Below, piece by piece: positions 56,523 to 64,000 of a stretch of DNA of 64,000 nt; the first letter of the stretch is position 1, and each line of letters begins with the position of its first letter. This stretch comes from Hylemonella gracilis ATCC 19624 (lineage in GTDB: Bacteria; Pseudomonadota; Gammaproteobacteria; Burkholderiales; Burkholderiaceae_C). The stretch lies in assembly GCF_000211835.1 (NCBI RefSeq), contig NZ_AEGR01000102.1, positions 39,818 to 103,817 on the forward strand. The letters run 5' to 3'. A model generated the notes under the pieces. That model did no database searches. It was not told the DNA's origin and saw only the letters and a program-made list of their open reading frames with translations. Made by a program: the position numbers and the translations under genes.

Positions 56523-56547
56523 AAGCCGGCTGCTCAGCCGGTTTATT
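56523..56547. terminator. Bidirectional terminator-like hairpin between the DegS-like gene and tatC
   Basis: Perfect arms CCGGCTG and CAGCCGG around CT (56526-56541), followed on the plus strand by TTTATT and on the minus strand by CTTGATT. It sits between convergent genes and touches the tatC stop codon. Confidence 0.6.
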
Positions 56548-57337
56548 CGGCCTGCGCGTCAGGGGTTTCTTCCGGCGCCTTGGTGTGCCGGATGAATATC
56601 CGGGCTGCGATGATGCCCACTTCATAGAGCAGGCACATGGGAATGGCCAGCGCCAACTGGGACACCACGTCCGGCGGCGTCACGATGGCGGCGATCACAA
56701 AAGCAAGCACGACGAAATAGCCGCGGAAAGCCTGGAGCTTCTCAATGCTGACGATGCCCAGGCGCGCGAGCACGATCACCGCGATCGGTACCTCGAAGGC
56801 CAGCCCAAAGGCCAGGAACATGGTCAACACGAAACTGAGATAAGCCTCGATGTCCGGTGCGGCCGTGATGCTCTTGGGCGCGAAGCTCTGAATGAAGGCG
56901 AACACCTTGCCGAACACGAAGAAGTAGCAGAAGGCCACGCCGGTCAGGAACAGCACGGTGCTGCTGATCACCAGGGGCAGGATCAGCTTTTTCTCGTGGT
57001 TGTACAAACCCGGCGCGACGAAAGCCCAGATTTGGTAGAGCAGCACGGGCAAGGCCAGCAGGAACGCGGCCATCAGCAAGATCTTCAGCGGCACCATGAA
57101 GGGCGAAATGACCGAGGTGGCGATCAAGGTCGTCCCCTGTGGCAAATGGGCCACGAGGGGAGCAGCCAGGAGGTCGTACAGCTCGGCAGGGCCCGGGTAC
57201 AGGGCCAGAGCCAGGATGGCGATGCCCATCGCGATCACGCTCTTGAGCAGCCGGTCGCGCAGCTCCATCAGGTGCTGGACGAAGGGCTGCTCGGTGCCCG
57301 CCAGTTCATCGTCCTTTTTGTCGTCGGAATCAGCCAT
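56543..57337 (-). CDS. tatC: Twin-arginine translocase subunit TatC
   Basis: A 264-residue, six-helix membrane protein that recognises twin-arginine signal peptides. Landmarks are FVQHLMELRDRLLKS in the cytoplasmic N-terminus (signal-binding Glu), SVISPFMVPLKILLMAAF, FVAPGLYNHEKK, and FGLAFEVPIAVIVLARLGIVS. ATG 57337 is favoured over one 21 bases upstream because acidic MADSDDKKDDE is a common TatC N-terminus. Last gene of tatABC on the minus strand. The Rieske subunit of the nearby bc1 complex is a likely client. Confidence 0.95.
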   Translation of the reverse strand: MADSDDKKDDELAGTEQPFVQHLMELRDRLLKSVIAMGIAILALALYPGPAELYDLLAAPLVAHLPQGTTLIATSVISPFMVPLKILLMAAFLLALPVLLYQIWAFVAPGLYNHEKKLILPLVISSTVLFLTGVAFCYFFVFGKVFAFIQSFAPKSITAAPDIEAYLSFVLTMFLAFGLAFEVPIAVIVLARLGIVSIEKLQAFRGYFVVLAFVIAAIVTPPDVVSQLALAIPMCLLYEVGIIAARIFIRHTKAPEETPDAQAE

Positions 57338-57422
57338 GCGTTCAGCGCTGCGCCCCATGCCCCGGTGAGGGAGGAACGCGCTTGTTTAGAGGGATGAAGA
57401 ACAAAAGGGACAAAAGAGAAAC

Positions 57423-57932
57423 TCAGCCCAGCTGGCGCGGCCGCCTCGCCGTGCCGACAGCGCCCGGCGGGCGGTGCCGCGCCACCCGAGCCGCGCCCGA
57501 CAGCGCCTTGGTGCGCACGCCCTGACGGGCCTTGTACCAGGCGGGAACGCTGCCCCGCTTGAGTCGCCAGTTCTTGCCTGGGTGCTTGTACTCGGGGTAG
57601 CTGACGAGTTCGGACATCACGCCATCGGACGATTCGTAGCTCGACGTCAACTCCGAAGCCGTGGCCGACCACTCCCGCTCGACTCCGGACGTGGCGCTGT
57701 GGATGGAACTCTCGACGTCGCGGGCCGCGCCCTCGACGGTGCCCTTCATCTTGCGCAACTCTTCCAGCTCCATGGAGCGGTTGACTTCGGCCTTGACGTC
57801 GGACACGTAACGCTGCGCCTTGCCCAGCAAGGTCCCGACGGTGCGAGCGACGCGCGGCAGCTTCTCCGGCCCGATGACGATCAAGGCCACCGCGCCGATC
57901 AGCGCCAGCTTGGACAGGCCGAGGTCGATCAT
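57423..57932 (-). CDS. tatB: Twin-arginine translocase subunit TatB
   Basis: A 169-residue protein with the TatB layout: one short N-terminal helix ([20 protein letters not shown]), then the glycine-proline hinge [13 protein letters not shown], an amphipathic helix and a charged helical region. The C-terminal 60 residues ([20 protein letters not shown] and a basic tail) are an extension seen in betaproteobacterial TatB. It forms the signal-peptide receptor with TatC. It lies between tatA and tatC. Confidence 0.93.
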   Translation of the reverse strand: MIDLGLSKLALIGAVALIVIGPEKLPRVARTVGTLLGKAQRYVSDVKAEVNRSMELEELRKMKGTVEGAARDVESSIHSATSGVEREWSATASELTSSYESSDGVMSELVSYPEYKHPGKNWRLKRGSVPAWYKARQGVRTKALSGAARVARHRPPGAVGTARRPRQLG

Positions 57933-57978
57933 GGCTGCAGCACCACCGTCTCAGGACGCGGATCGCGCGAAGGGCGTG

Positions 57979-58221
57979 TCACGACTTTTGCTTGGCTTCG
58001 ACGTCGATGGTCTTCTTGTCGACGGCGGCGCTCGCGACCTGCTGCGGCTGGGGCGCGGGAGCGGCCGGCTTGTCGTCGCTGGAACCGTCGCGCATGCCAT
58101 CCTTGAAGCCCTTGACGGCGCTACCCAGGTCACTGCCCAGGTTCTTGAGCTTCTTGGTGCCGAACACCATGACCACGATCAACAGCACGATCAGCCAGTG
58201 CCAGATGGAAAAGGAACCCAT
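57979..58221 (-). CDS. tatA: Twin-arginine translocase subunit TatA
   Basis: An 80-residue pore-forming subunit. A short N-terminal helix ([17 protein letters not shown]) leads through the hinge [14 protein letters not shown] into an amphipathic helix ([12 protein letters not shown]) and an unstructured proline/alanine-rich tail. It is the first of tatABC, downstream of the HIT-family gene in the his-tat supercluster. Confidence 0.95.
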   Translation of the reverse strand: MGSFSIWHWLIVLLIVVMVFGTKKLKNLGSDLGSAVKGFKDGMRDGSSDDKPAAPAPQPQQVASAAVDKKTIDVEAKQKS

Positions 58222-58318
58222 ATCTCTTACTCCTAAAAAACCCGGAATCAGGGCGCAGATTCTAGGGCTTGTTTGTCAAGCCCAGGTAACTGGCCCGCCC
58301 TTCATTCCCCTCAAGGCC

Positions 58319-58678
58319 TCAGCCTTTGAGCCAGGGACGCGGCCCGCCAATCACGTGCAGGTGCAGGTGGTGCACATCCTGCCCGCCATCGGCGCCGGTG
58401 TTGACCATGATGCGAAAGCCCCCCTCCGGATACGGACGGCAACCTTGCTCCAGCGCCAGCTTCGGGGCCAAGGTCATCATCTTCCCCATCAGTGCAGCGT
58501 GCTCCGGCCCGATCTGCGCCATCGACACAATGTGTTGCTTGGGAATGATCAAGAAATGCACCGGCGCCCAGGGCTGGATGTCGTGGAAGGCCAGGATGTC
58601 ACCATCCTCGTGGACCTTTTTCGAGGGAATCTGCCCTGCAACAATCTTGCAGAAGATGCAGTTCGGGTCGTGGCTCAT
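58319..58678 (-). CDS. HIT-family nucleotide-binding protein (HinT-like)
   Basis: A 119-residue histidine-triad protein: CIFCKIVAGQIPSKKVHED at the N-terminus and the triad HHLHLHVIGG near the C-terminus, which hydrolyses nucleoside phosphoramidates such as aminoacyl-adenylates. The final GGPRPWLKG matches HinT proteins. It is in its usual betaproteobacterial place between hisE and tatA. Confidence 0.93.
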   Translation of the reverse strand: MSHDPNCIFCKIVAGQIPSKKVHEDGDILAFHDIQPWAPVHFLIIPKQHIVSMAQIGPEHAALMGKMMTLAPKLALEQGCRPYPEGGFRIMVNTGADGGQDVHHLHLHVIGGPRPWLKG

Positions 58679-58705
58679 GCCGTCTCCTGTGGGTGGTCTG
58701 AAAAA

Positions 58706-59125
58706 TCAGGGTTGTTGCTTGTCAGCGGCTTCCGTCGCGCTGCGCGCTTGCGCCTTGCGCAGGGCTTTTTCCTCGAGGCCGCTCATGCCCTCGCGACGTT
58801 CCAGCTCGGCGATCACGTCGGCGGGCGTCAAACCGTAGTGGGCCAGGGCGATCAGGCTGTGGAACCAAAGGTCCGCCATCTCGTAAAGCACCTTCTGGCG
58901 GGCGGCTTCGACCCCGGATCCGCCGGCCGCCAGGGCGTGGTCGGCGTCCTTGGCCGCCATCACCACTTCGGTGGCTTCCTCGCCCACCTTCTTCAGGAAG
59001 GCGTCCGGCCCCTTGTGCAGCAGGCGCGCGACGTAGCTTTTCTCGGGATCGCCGCCTTGTTCGGGCCTGCGGCTGTCGATGACCGCCGCCAGGCGCATCA
59101 GGGCATCGTGGGTGTTCATGCTCAT
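58706..59125 (-). CDS. hisE: Phosphoribosyl-ATP diphosphatase
   Basis: A 139-residue MazG-like all-alpha enzyme catalysing step two of histidine synthesis, hydrolysis of PR-ATP to PR-AMP. The metal-binding pattern is [15 protein letters not shown] (about 46-60) with [14 protein letters not shown] after it. A C-terminal extension of about 20 charged residues is present. Its ATG overlaps the hisI stop by four bases. Confidence 0.95.
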   Translation of the reverse strand: MSMNTHDALMRLAAVIDSRRPEQGGDPEKSYVARLLHKGPDAFLKKVGEEATEVVMAAKDADHALAAGGSGVEAARQKVLYEMADLWFHSLIALAHYGLTPADVIAELERREGMSGLEEKALRKAQARSATEAADKQQP

Positions 59126-59553
59126 TTGTAGATCGACGCCGGGTCCTTCAGCACGGGTTCCACCGTGTGCCAGGCCCCGTTTTCGTAACGCTGGAAAAAG
59201 CAGCTGTGCCGCCCGGTGTGACAGGCAATGCCGGGTTCACCATGGGCGTGCCCCTGCTGGGTCACCTTGAGCAACACCACGTCGTTGTCGCAATCCAGCC
59301 GGATTTCATGCACGGTCTGCACATGGCCGGATTCCTCGCCCTTGAACCAGAGCTTGCCGCGCGAGCGGCTGTAGTAGACGGCTTGCCCCAGCTCAGCGGT
59401 CTTGTGCAGGGCCTCGCGGTTCATCCAGGCGAACATCAGCACATCGTTGCTGCCCTGCTCTTGAGCGATCACCGGCACCAGGCCCTGGGCGTCCCATTTC
59501 ACTTCATCCAGCCAAGCCGAGACGGAGACCGAAGGCGTCACGGGGGCGCTCAT
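59122..59553 (-). CDS. hisI: Phosphoribosyl-AMP cyclohydrolase
   Basis: A 143-residue zinc enzyme catalysing step three of histidine synthesis. Zinc and magnesium motifs are DCDND and the C-terminal [10 protein letters not shown] cysteines; WFKGEESGH is also diagnostic. hisI and hisE are separate genes here, as in most betaproteobacteria, rather than the fused form of E. coli. Four-base ATGA overlaps join it to hisF upstream and hisE downstream. Confidence 0.96.
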   Translation of the reverse strand: MSAPVTPSVSVSAWLDEVKWDAQGLVPVIAQEQGSNDVLMFAWMNREALHKTAELGQAVYYSRSRGKLWFKGEESGHVQTVHEIRLDCDNDVVLLKVTQQGHAHGEPGIACHTGRHSCFFQRYENGAWHTVEPVLKDPASIYK

Positions 59554-60371
59554 GCCAGCACCTCCTGCGTGGACTCAAGGCGCACCGGGATGCCCGCCGC
59601 CGCCATCGCTGCCTTGGCCTGAGCGATGGTGTAGGTGCCGTAATGGAAGATGCTGGCGGCGAGCACGGCATCCGCCCCGCCCTTTTTCACGCCCTCGACC
59701 AGGTGGTCCAGTGTGCCCACGCCGCCGGAGGCAATCACCGGCACGCTCACCGCATCGCTGACCGCGCGCGTAAGCGCCAGGTCGAAACCGCTCTGGGTGC
59801 CGTCGCGGTCCATGCTGGTCAGCAGAATCTCGCCCGCGCCAAACTCGGCCATCTGGCGCGCCCAGGCCAGGGCATCCAGGCCAGTGTTCTTGCGCCCGCC
59901 ATGGCTGTAAACGTCCCAGCCGGGGCCGATGGCACGGCCGTCGACCAGGCGCTGGGCATCCGCCTCGGAGCGCCGCTTCGCGTCAATCGCGACCACGATG
60001 CACTGGGCGCCGTACTTCTCGGAGGCATCACGGATGACCTGCGGGTTGGCGATCGCGGCGGAATTGAAGCTGGTCTTGTCCGCGCCCGCGTTGAGCAGGC
60101 GACGCACGTCTTCCACCGTGCGCACGCCCCCCCCGACGGTGAGCGGGATGAAGACCTGCGAGGCCACGGCCTCGATCATGTGCAGGATCAGGTCGCGCCC
60201 GTCACTGGTGGCGGTGATGTCCAGGAAAGTGAGTTCGTCCGCGCCCTGCTCGTTGTAGCGCGCGGCGATCTCCACCGGGTCGCCCGCGTCGCGCAGCTCG
60301 ACGAAGTTCACGCCCTTGACGACGCGCCCGCCCGTGACGTCCAGGCAGGGGATGATGCGTTTGGCTAACAT
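59550..60371 (-). CDS. hisF: Imidazole glycerol phosphate synthase cyclase subunit
   Basis: A 273-residue TIM barrel that joins ammonia from HisH to PRFAR, giving IGP and AICAR. Catalytic aspartates are in [15 protein letters not shown] (Asp11 region) and VVAIDAKRR (Asp130 region), with the second phosphate loop at [12 protein letters not shown]. An insert, [17 protein letters not shown], lies in the middle of the barrel, as in other proteobacterial HisF. ATG 60371 leads directly into [11 protein letters not shown]. It is divergent from the ABC exporter gene with only 32 bases between. Confidence 0.96.
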   Translation of the reverse strand: MLAKRIIPCLDVTGGRVVKGVNFVELRDAGDPVEIAARYNEQGADELTFLDITATSDGRDLILHMIEAVASQVFIPLTVGGGVRTVEDVRRLLNAGADKTSFNSAAIANPQVIRDASEKYGAQCIVVAIDAKRRSEADAQRLVDGRAIGPGWDVYSHGGRKNTGLDALAWARQMAEFGAGEILLTSMDRDGTQSGFDLALTRAVSDAVSVPVIASGGVGTLDHLVEGVKKGGADAVLAASIFHYGTYTIAQAKAAMAAAGIPVRLESTQEVLA

Positions 60372-60403
60372 GCCGGGGATTGTAGGCGGGCGCCATTGCA
60401 CAC

Positions 60404-62245
60404 ATGACCAGCGTAGACGTCGCGGACACCCCGCCATCTTCTTTCTTGCACTACCGTCAGTTCCATCGGGGCACGATCCCCCGGCATGCACTGACTTTTC
60501 TGTTCACGCTGCTGTGGACGCGGTTTCGCTGGCGCGTGCTGGCGCTGACCGCCACCAGCGTCGCCGGCATCGGACTGATGGCGCTGGAACCGTTGTTCCT
60601 GCGCGATCTGGTCGAGGCTCTGACGCGCTTCCAGCCCGGCCAGGACATCCCCTGGCCCAGCGATATCTGGCTGCCTTTCGCCCTGGTCGCCGGGGCTTGG
60701 CTGCTGTCCGCGGGCTTCAACCGGCTGCGCGAATGGGTGGACTTGCACACCACGCCGTCGCTGCGCATGGAGGTGCAGACCTGCCTCTTCTCTTATCTGA
60801 TGGAGCACGCGCCCGCTTATTTCCAGGACAACTTCGCGGGTCGGCTGGCGCAGAAAGTCAAGCAGGCGGGCCAGGCCGCCGCCAACCTGCTCGGCATCCT
60901 GTTCAACGAAATCACCCGCCTCATCGTGGCCATCGCCGTGGGCGTGGCCATCGTGGCGCCCCAGGCCTCGATCTTCCTGTGGGTGTTGCTGGGCTGGACG
61001 GTGGCTTACCTGGCCCTGTCGATCCTGCTCGCGCGGCGCTGTCTGGGCCTGTCGCGCGCCCTGTCCGAGGAGGTCTCGCGCTCCACCGGGGTGATGGTGG
61101 ACACCCTCGGCAACGCAGAAATCGTGCGCGGTTTCGCGCGCGGAGCGCACGAATGCCTGCGCCAGGCCGATGCCGTGCTGCGGGAAGCCGACGCGTCCCG
61201 CCGGCTGCGCCGTTTCCTGATCCTGATGTGGCTGCTGATGTTCAACGCCCTGCTGGCCTTCCAGATCAGCTTCATCGCGCTGGCCATCGACCAGGTGGTG
61301 TCCGGCACGATGCGGGTGGGCGACATGGTGATGATTTTTTCGCTGGCGGCCATCCTGAGCAACAACGTCTGGAACCTCTGCGCCCGCTTCACCGACCTGT
61401 TCGAGAACCTGGGCATCATCGACGCCTCGCTGGAAACGCTGAACGTGCCTCACGCGATCGCGGACCTGCCGGGTGCGCCGGACCTGAAGGTCCCGCGAGG
61501 CGGTATCACTTTCGAAGGCGTCACCTTCCGGCACGGTGACGGTACCCCGGTCTTCACCGGGCTGGGCCTGGTCATCCGGCCGGGCGAGAAGGTCGGGCTG
61601 GTCGGCCCCTCGGGCTCCGGCAAAAGCACCTTGATTCGCCTGCTGCGGCGCCAGTACGAAGTACAGGCCGGCCGCATCCTGATCGACAACCAGGACATCG
61701 CCCAGATCACGCTGGGCTCCTTGAACCGCGCCATCGCCGAAGTGCCTCAGGACCCCGGCCTCTTCCACCGAACCATCGGCGAGAACATCCACTACGCCCG
61801 GCCCGAAGCCAGCTGGGACGAGGTGCTGCGGGCCGCGCGCCAGGCGCATTGCGATGGCTTCATCCGCCGCCGACCGAACGGGTACGACGCCGTCGTGGGC
61901 GAACGCGGGGTGCTGCTGTCCGGTGGAGAGCGCCAGCGCGTGGCCATCGCGCGCGCCTTCCTGAAGCAGGCGCGCATCCTGCTATTGGACGAGGCGACCA
62001 GCGCGCTGGACTCCGAGACCGAACACGCCATCCGCGATGCCCTGTGGAAGCTGTTCGAAGGCCGCACGGTGATCGCGATTGCACACCGCTTGTCCACCGT
62101 GAGCCGCATGGACCGCATTGTGTACATGGAGGGCGGTCAGATCCGCGAGGAGGGATCGCACGAGGCGCTGCTGGCCCGAGGCGGCGCCTACGCCCGGCTC
62201 TGGGCTCGGCAGGTGGATGGGTTCATCGCGGACGAGGAGGATTGA
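60404..62245 (+). CDS. ABC exporter, fused permease and ATPase
   Basis: A 613-residue half-transporter. Six membrane helices lie in about 35-330, and the ATPase has Walker [10 protein letters not shown] (401-409), signature [15 protein letters not shown], Walker [15 protein letters not shown] and the switch histidine in AIAHRLSTV. It is of the MsbA/lipid-drug exporter type and works as a dimer; substrate unknown. It is on the opposite strand to the his genes on both sides, so it interrupts the his cluster between hisA and hisF. Confidence 0.93.
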   Translation: MTSVDVADTPPSSFLHYRQFHRGTIPRHALTFLFTLLWTRFRWRVLALTATSVAGIGLMALEPLFLRDLVEALTRFQPGQDIPWPSDIWLPFALVAGAWLLSAGFNRLREWVDLHTTPSLRMEVQTCLFSYLMEHAPAYFQDNFAGRLAQKVKQAGQAAANLLGILFNEITRLIVAIAVGVAIVAPQASIFLWVLLGWTVAYLALSILLARRCLGLSRALSEEVSRSTGVMVDTLGNAEIVRGFARGAHECLRQADAVLREADASRRLRRFLILMWLLMFNALLAFQISFIALAIDQVVSGTMRVGDMVMIFSLAAILSNNVWNLCARFTDLFENLGIIDASLETLNVPHAIADLPGAPDLKVPRGGITFEGVTFRHGDGTPVFTGLGLVIRPGEKVGLVGPSGSGKSTLIRLLRRQYEVQAGRILIDNQDIAQITLGSLNRAIAEVPQDPGLFHRTIGENIHYARPEASWDEVLRAARQAHCDGFIRRRPNGYDAVVGERGVLLSGGERQRVAIARAFLKQARILLLDEATSALDSETEHAIRDALWKLFEGRTVIAIAHRLSTVSRMDRIVYMEGGQIREEGSHEALLARGGAYARLWARQVDGFIADEED

Positions 62246-62290
62246 CGGTCCACGCGCTTGCGCTGCCGTGTACCGCGGCATGACCGCGGA

Positions 62291-63148
62291 TCACCGCGCC
62301 AGGACGGTGGACCGCTGCCAACCCTGCCAGGTGCCGCCAGGCGGCACGGTGACGGGCGTCAGCACCTGCGCTGCTTCCACGCAGAGAAAGTGCCGGTAAG
62401 CGTCATCGGTCAAGTCCGGGATGGCCTTGCCCGCGCCAGGATTCCACACCACGGTGTGCCCCCAGCTGGCGCTTTGCGCGATGGTGACGCGCGCGGCACC
62501 GTCTTTCAGTGTCAGCGGCCGGGAAGCAGCTTGGTAGACGCGGTCGAATTCCTCGGTGAAACACAGCGGCTCGGCACCCTGGCTGTGCACGTCACGCACC
62601 GAGTCCCACTCGGCCTGCCCGCCCAGGCCCTCAAGCTGGGTCTGGGCAATGTCGTCGACCGCGAAATAGGTGTGCAAGGCACCACTGAAACTCAGCGGCT
62701 GGGTGTCGGTGTTGTGCAGGTCCAGCGTCAGTTGCAATTCGCTGGGACGCAGCAGCAGGGTCAAACGCGCCTCGAAGGCCTGGGGCCAGTAAGCGCGCGT
62801 CGCGGCACCGTCCTGGAGCAGCAACGTCAAGCTCAGCGCGTCGGCGGGCGTTCTGACGGCTCCCTCGACCGCCCAGGGCAGGTTGCGCACAAAGCCATGC
62901 TTGGGCAGCGGCCCCCGCATATTGAACTGGGGGAAGCACACCGGCACACCGCCGCGGATCGCCGCTTGCCCATCCAGCACAGACTTGGGGCTGAGGTACA
63001 GGCGCTCTTGCCCGCCCGCCACCCAGGACACCAGGTGCGCGCCGTGCCTGAGCACGCGCAGGTGGTCGCCATTGGGCAGGCGCAGCAGCAGGGACGGCAG
63101 GCCGTGGAAGGACTCCTCGGACAGGCCCGAGGCCATGGACTGAGACAT
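62291..63148 (-). CDS. D-hexose-6-phosphate mutarotase (aldose 1-epimerase family, YeaD-like)
   Basis: A 285-residue beta-sandwich enzyme interconverting anomers of hexose 6-phosphates. Motifs include HGAHLVSWVAGGQERLYLSP, IRGGVPVCFPQF, PKHGFVRNLPW and ALHTYFAVDDI, with the C-terminal catalytic glutamate in FLCVEAAQV. It starts at ATG 63148 (a GTG nine bases earlier is possible), about 12 bases after hisA on the same strand, so it is probably in the his transcript though unrelated to histidine synthesis. It converges on the ABC exporter. Confidence 0.88.
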   Translation of the reverse strand: MSQSMASGLSEESFHGLPSLLLRLPNGDHLRVLRHGAHLVSWVAGGQERLYLSPKSVLDGQAAIRGGVPVCFPQFNMRGPLPKHGFVRNLPWAVEGAVRTPADALSLTLLLQDGAATRAYWPQAFEARLTLLLRPSELQLTLDLHNTDTQPLSFSGALHTYFAVDDIAQTQLEGLGGQAEWDSVRDVHSQGAEPLCFTEEFDRVYQAASRPLTLKDGAARVTIAQSASWGHTVVWNPGAGKAIPDLTDDAYRHFLCVEAAQVLTPVTVPPGGTWQGWQRSTVLAR

Positions 63149-63159
63149 GGGCTTCACGC

Positions 63160-63900
63160 TCAGCCGTTGAGTTCGTCGGCGCGCCGCTGGGCCGCTTCGA
63201 AATCGAGGTCGCCGCTGTAGATGGCGCGGCCGCAAATCACGCCCTCGACGCCTTCGTCCTCGACCGCGCAAAGTTGCTCGATGTCGGACAGGCCCTTCAA
63301 GCCCCCCGAGGCGATGACGGGGATGGTCAGCGCCTGGGCCAAGCGCACGGTGGCATCGATGTTGATGCCGGTGAGCATGCCGTCGCGCCCGATGTCGGTG
63401 TAGATGATGGATTCGACGCCGTAATCCTGGAACTTGCGCCCCAGGTCCACGACCTCGTGCCGGGTCAGCTTGCTCCAACCGTCCGTCGCCACTTTGCCGT
63501 CCTTGGCATCCAGGCCCACGATGATGTGGCCCCCGAAGGCGGTGCAAGCGTCTTGCAAGAAACCGGGGTTCTTCACGGCGGCCGTGCCGATGATGACGTA
63601 GCGCAGACCGGCGTCCAGGTAGCGCTCGATGGTGTCCAGATCTCGGATGCCGCCGCCGAGTTGCACGTCCACCTCGCCGCCGACCTCCTTCAGGATGCCG
63701 CGGATGGCCAACTCGTTCTTGGGGCTGCCGGCGAAGGCACCGTTCAGGTCCACCAGGTGCAGGCGACGCGCGCCGGCGTCCACCCACTTGCGGGCCATCT
63801 GGACCGGGTCCTCACCAAAGGTGGTGGATTGGTCCATGTCGCCCTGCTTGAGGCGCACACAATGACCGTCTTTCAAATCGATCGCGGGAATGAGGAGCAT
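63160..63900 (-). CDS. hisA: Phosphoribosylformimino-5-aminoimidazole carboxamide ribotide isomerase
   Basis: A 246-residue TIM-barrel isomerase catalysing step four of histidine synthesis (ProFAR to PRFAR). Catalytic aspartates are in [10 protein letters not shown] (Asp8) and the [14 protein letters not shown] strand; phosphate loops are QLGGGIRD and VIASGGLKG. It is complete, with its ATG at 63900. The remaining 100 bases to the window edge contain no further start; hisH is expected beyond. It is separated from hisF by about 2.8 kb of unrelated genes. Confidence 0.96.
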   Translation of the reverse strand: MLLIPAIDLKDGHCVRLKQGDMDQSTTFGEDPVQMARKWVDAGARRLHLVDLNGAFAGSPKNELAIRGILKEVGGEVDVQLGGGIRDLDTIERYLDAGLRYVIIGTAAVKNPGFLQDACTAFGGHIIVGLDAKDGKVATDGWSKLTRHEVVDLGRKFQDYGVESIIYTDIGRDGMLTGINIDATVRLAQALTIPVIASGGLKGLSDIEQLCAVEDEGVEGVICGRAIYSGDLDFEAAQRRADELNG

Positions 63901-64000
63901 GACGCAGCGGCAGATGCAGGTAAGGATGCAGGTGCAGTGGTGCTGAAGGACAGGAGAAAAAGGGAAACAGGGGAAAAGGGAATCAGGCTACGGAATCAGG

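Overview
This window is a GC-rich bacterial chromosome segment. It most likely comes from a betaproteobacterium of the order Burkholderiales, probably Comamonadaceae. The grounds are gene content and order (ribF-ileS-lspA, a his-hit-tatABC-petABC-sspAB supercluster, TRAP and tripartite tricarboxylate transporters) and clusters of C/G-rich extragenic palindromes of the kind common in that family. I see no prophage, transposase, CRISPR array, integrase or rRNA. Nearly all DNA is coding, and the many long antisense reading frames are GC-rich shadows.

Layout. 1-4.9 kb: tail of an acyl-CoA dehydrogenase, a VOC protein, a TRAP transporter (dctPQM) and an HNH nuclease. 5-11.4 kb: ribF, ileS, lspA and a Na/phosphate symporter-like protein. 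11.5-13.4 kb: a lone flagellin gene with a zinc-metalloprotease domain in its variable region, behind a good sigma-28 promoter match. 13.4-24.6 kb: mostly minus-strand metabolic and transport genes (Nudix hydrolase, quinone oxidoreductase, drug/metabolite permeases, an atypical SDR, gamma-glutamyltransferase, tctBA, a spermidine-synthase-like protein, a deoxyinosine glycosylase, tatD). 24.6-30.6 kb: a MarR-GNAT fusion with a palindromic operator candidate, ychJ, and an operon of trypsin-like protease, MoxR, DUF58 and VWA proteins. 30.7-38.9 kb: lolCD, an RpfE-like protein, recJ, a MASE2-GGDEF diguanylate cyclase and a chemoreceptor. 39-46.2 kb: a PHP phosphoesterase, a permease, a YciO-type protein, a repeat-rich intergenic region, a site-2 protease, trpS, tRNA-Ser(CGA) and a second chemoreceptor. 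46.5-64 kb: the sspBA, petABC, nif3, tatABC, hit, hisEIFA block, interrupted by pdxA, metNIQ, a DegS-like protease, an ABC exporter and a hexose-phosphate mutarotase.

How genes work together. petABC encodes the cytochrome bc1 complex; its Rieske subunit normally needs the Tat export route encoded nearby. sspA/sspB are stringent-starvation and ClpXP-adaptor functions. metNIQ is a methionine importer with three oddities: an intrinsic-terminator-like hairpin just before metN, a MetN lacking the usual C-terminal regulatory domain, and a MetQ without a lipobox. The flagellin-protease, two chemoreceptors and the diguanylate cyclase point to a motile, signal-responsive lifestyle.

Most novel-looking non-coding signals: (1) a 67-nt hairpin unit present twice (41890-41956 and 55231-55297) with a conserved 43-nt loop and a compensatory stem change, each copy enclosed by a near-perfect but mutually unrelated outer stem, plus a diverged third copy (41730-41815); (2) a heptanucleotide tandem array beside it; (3) the metN leader hairpin.
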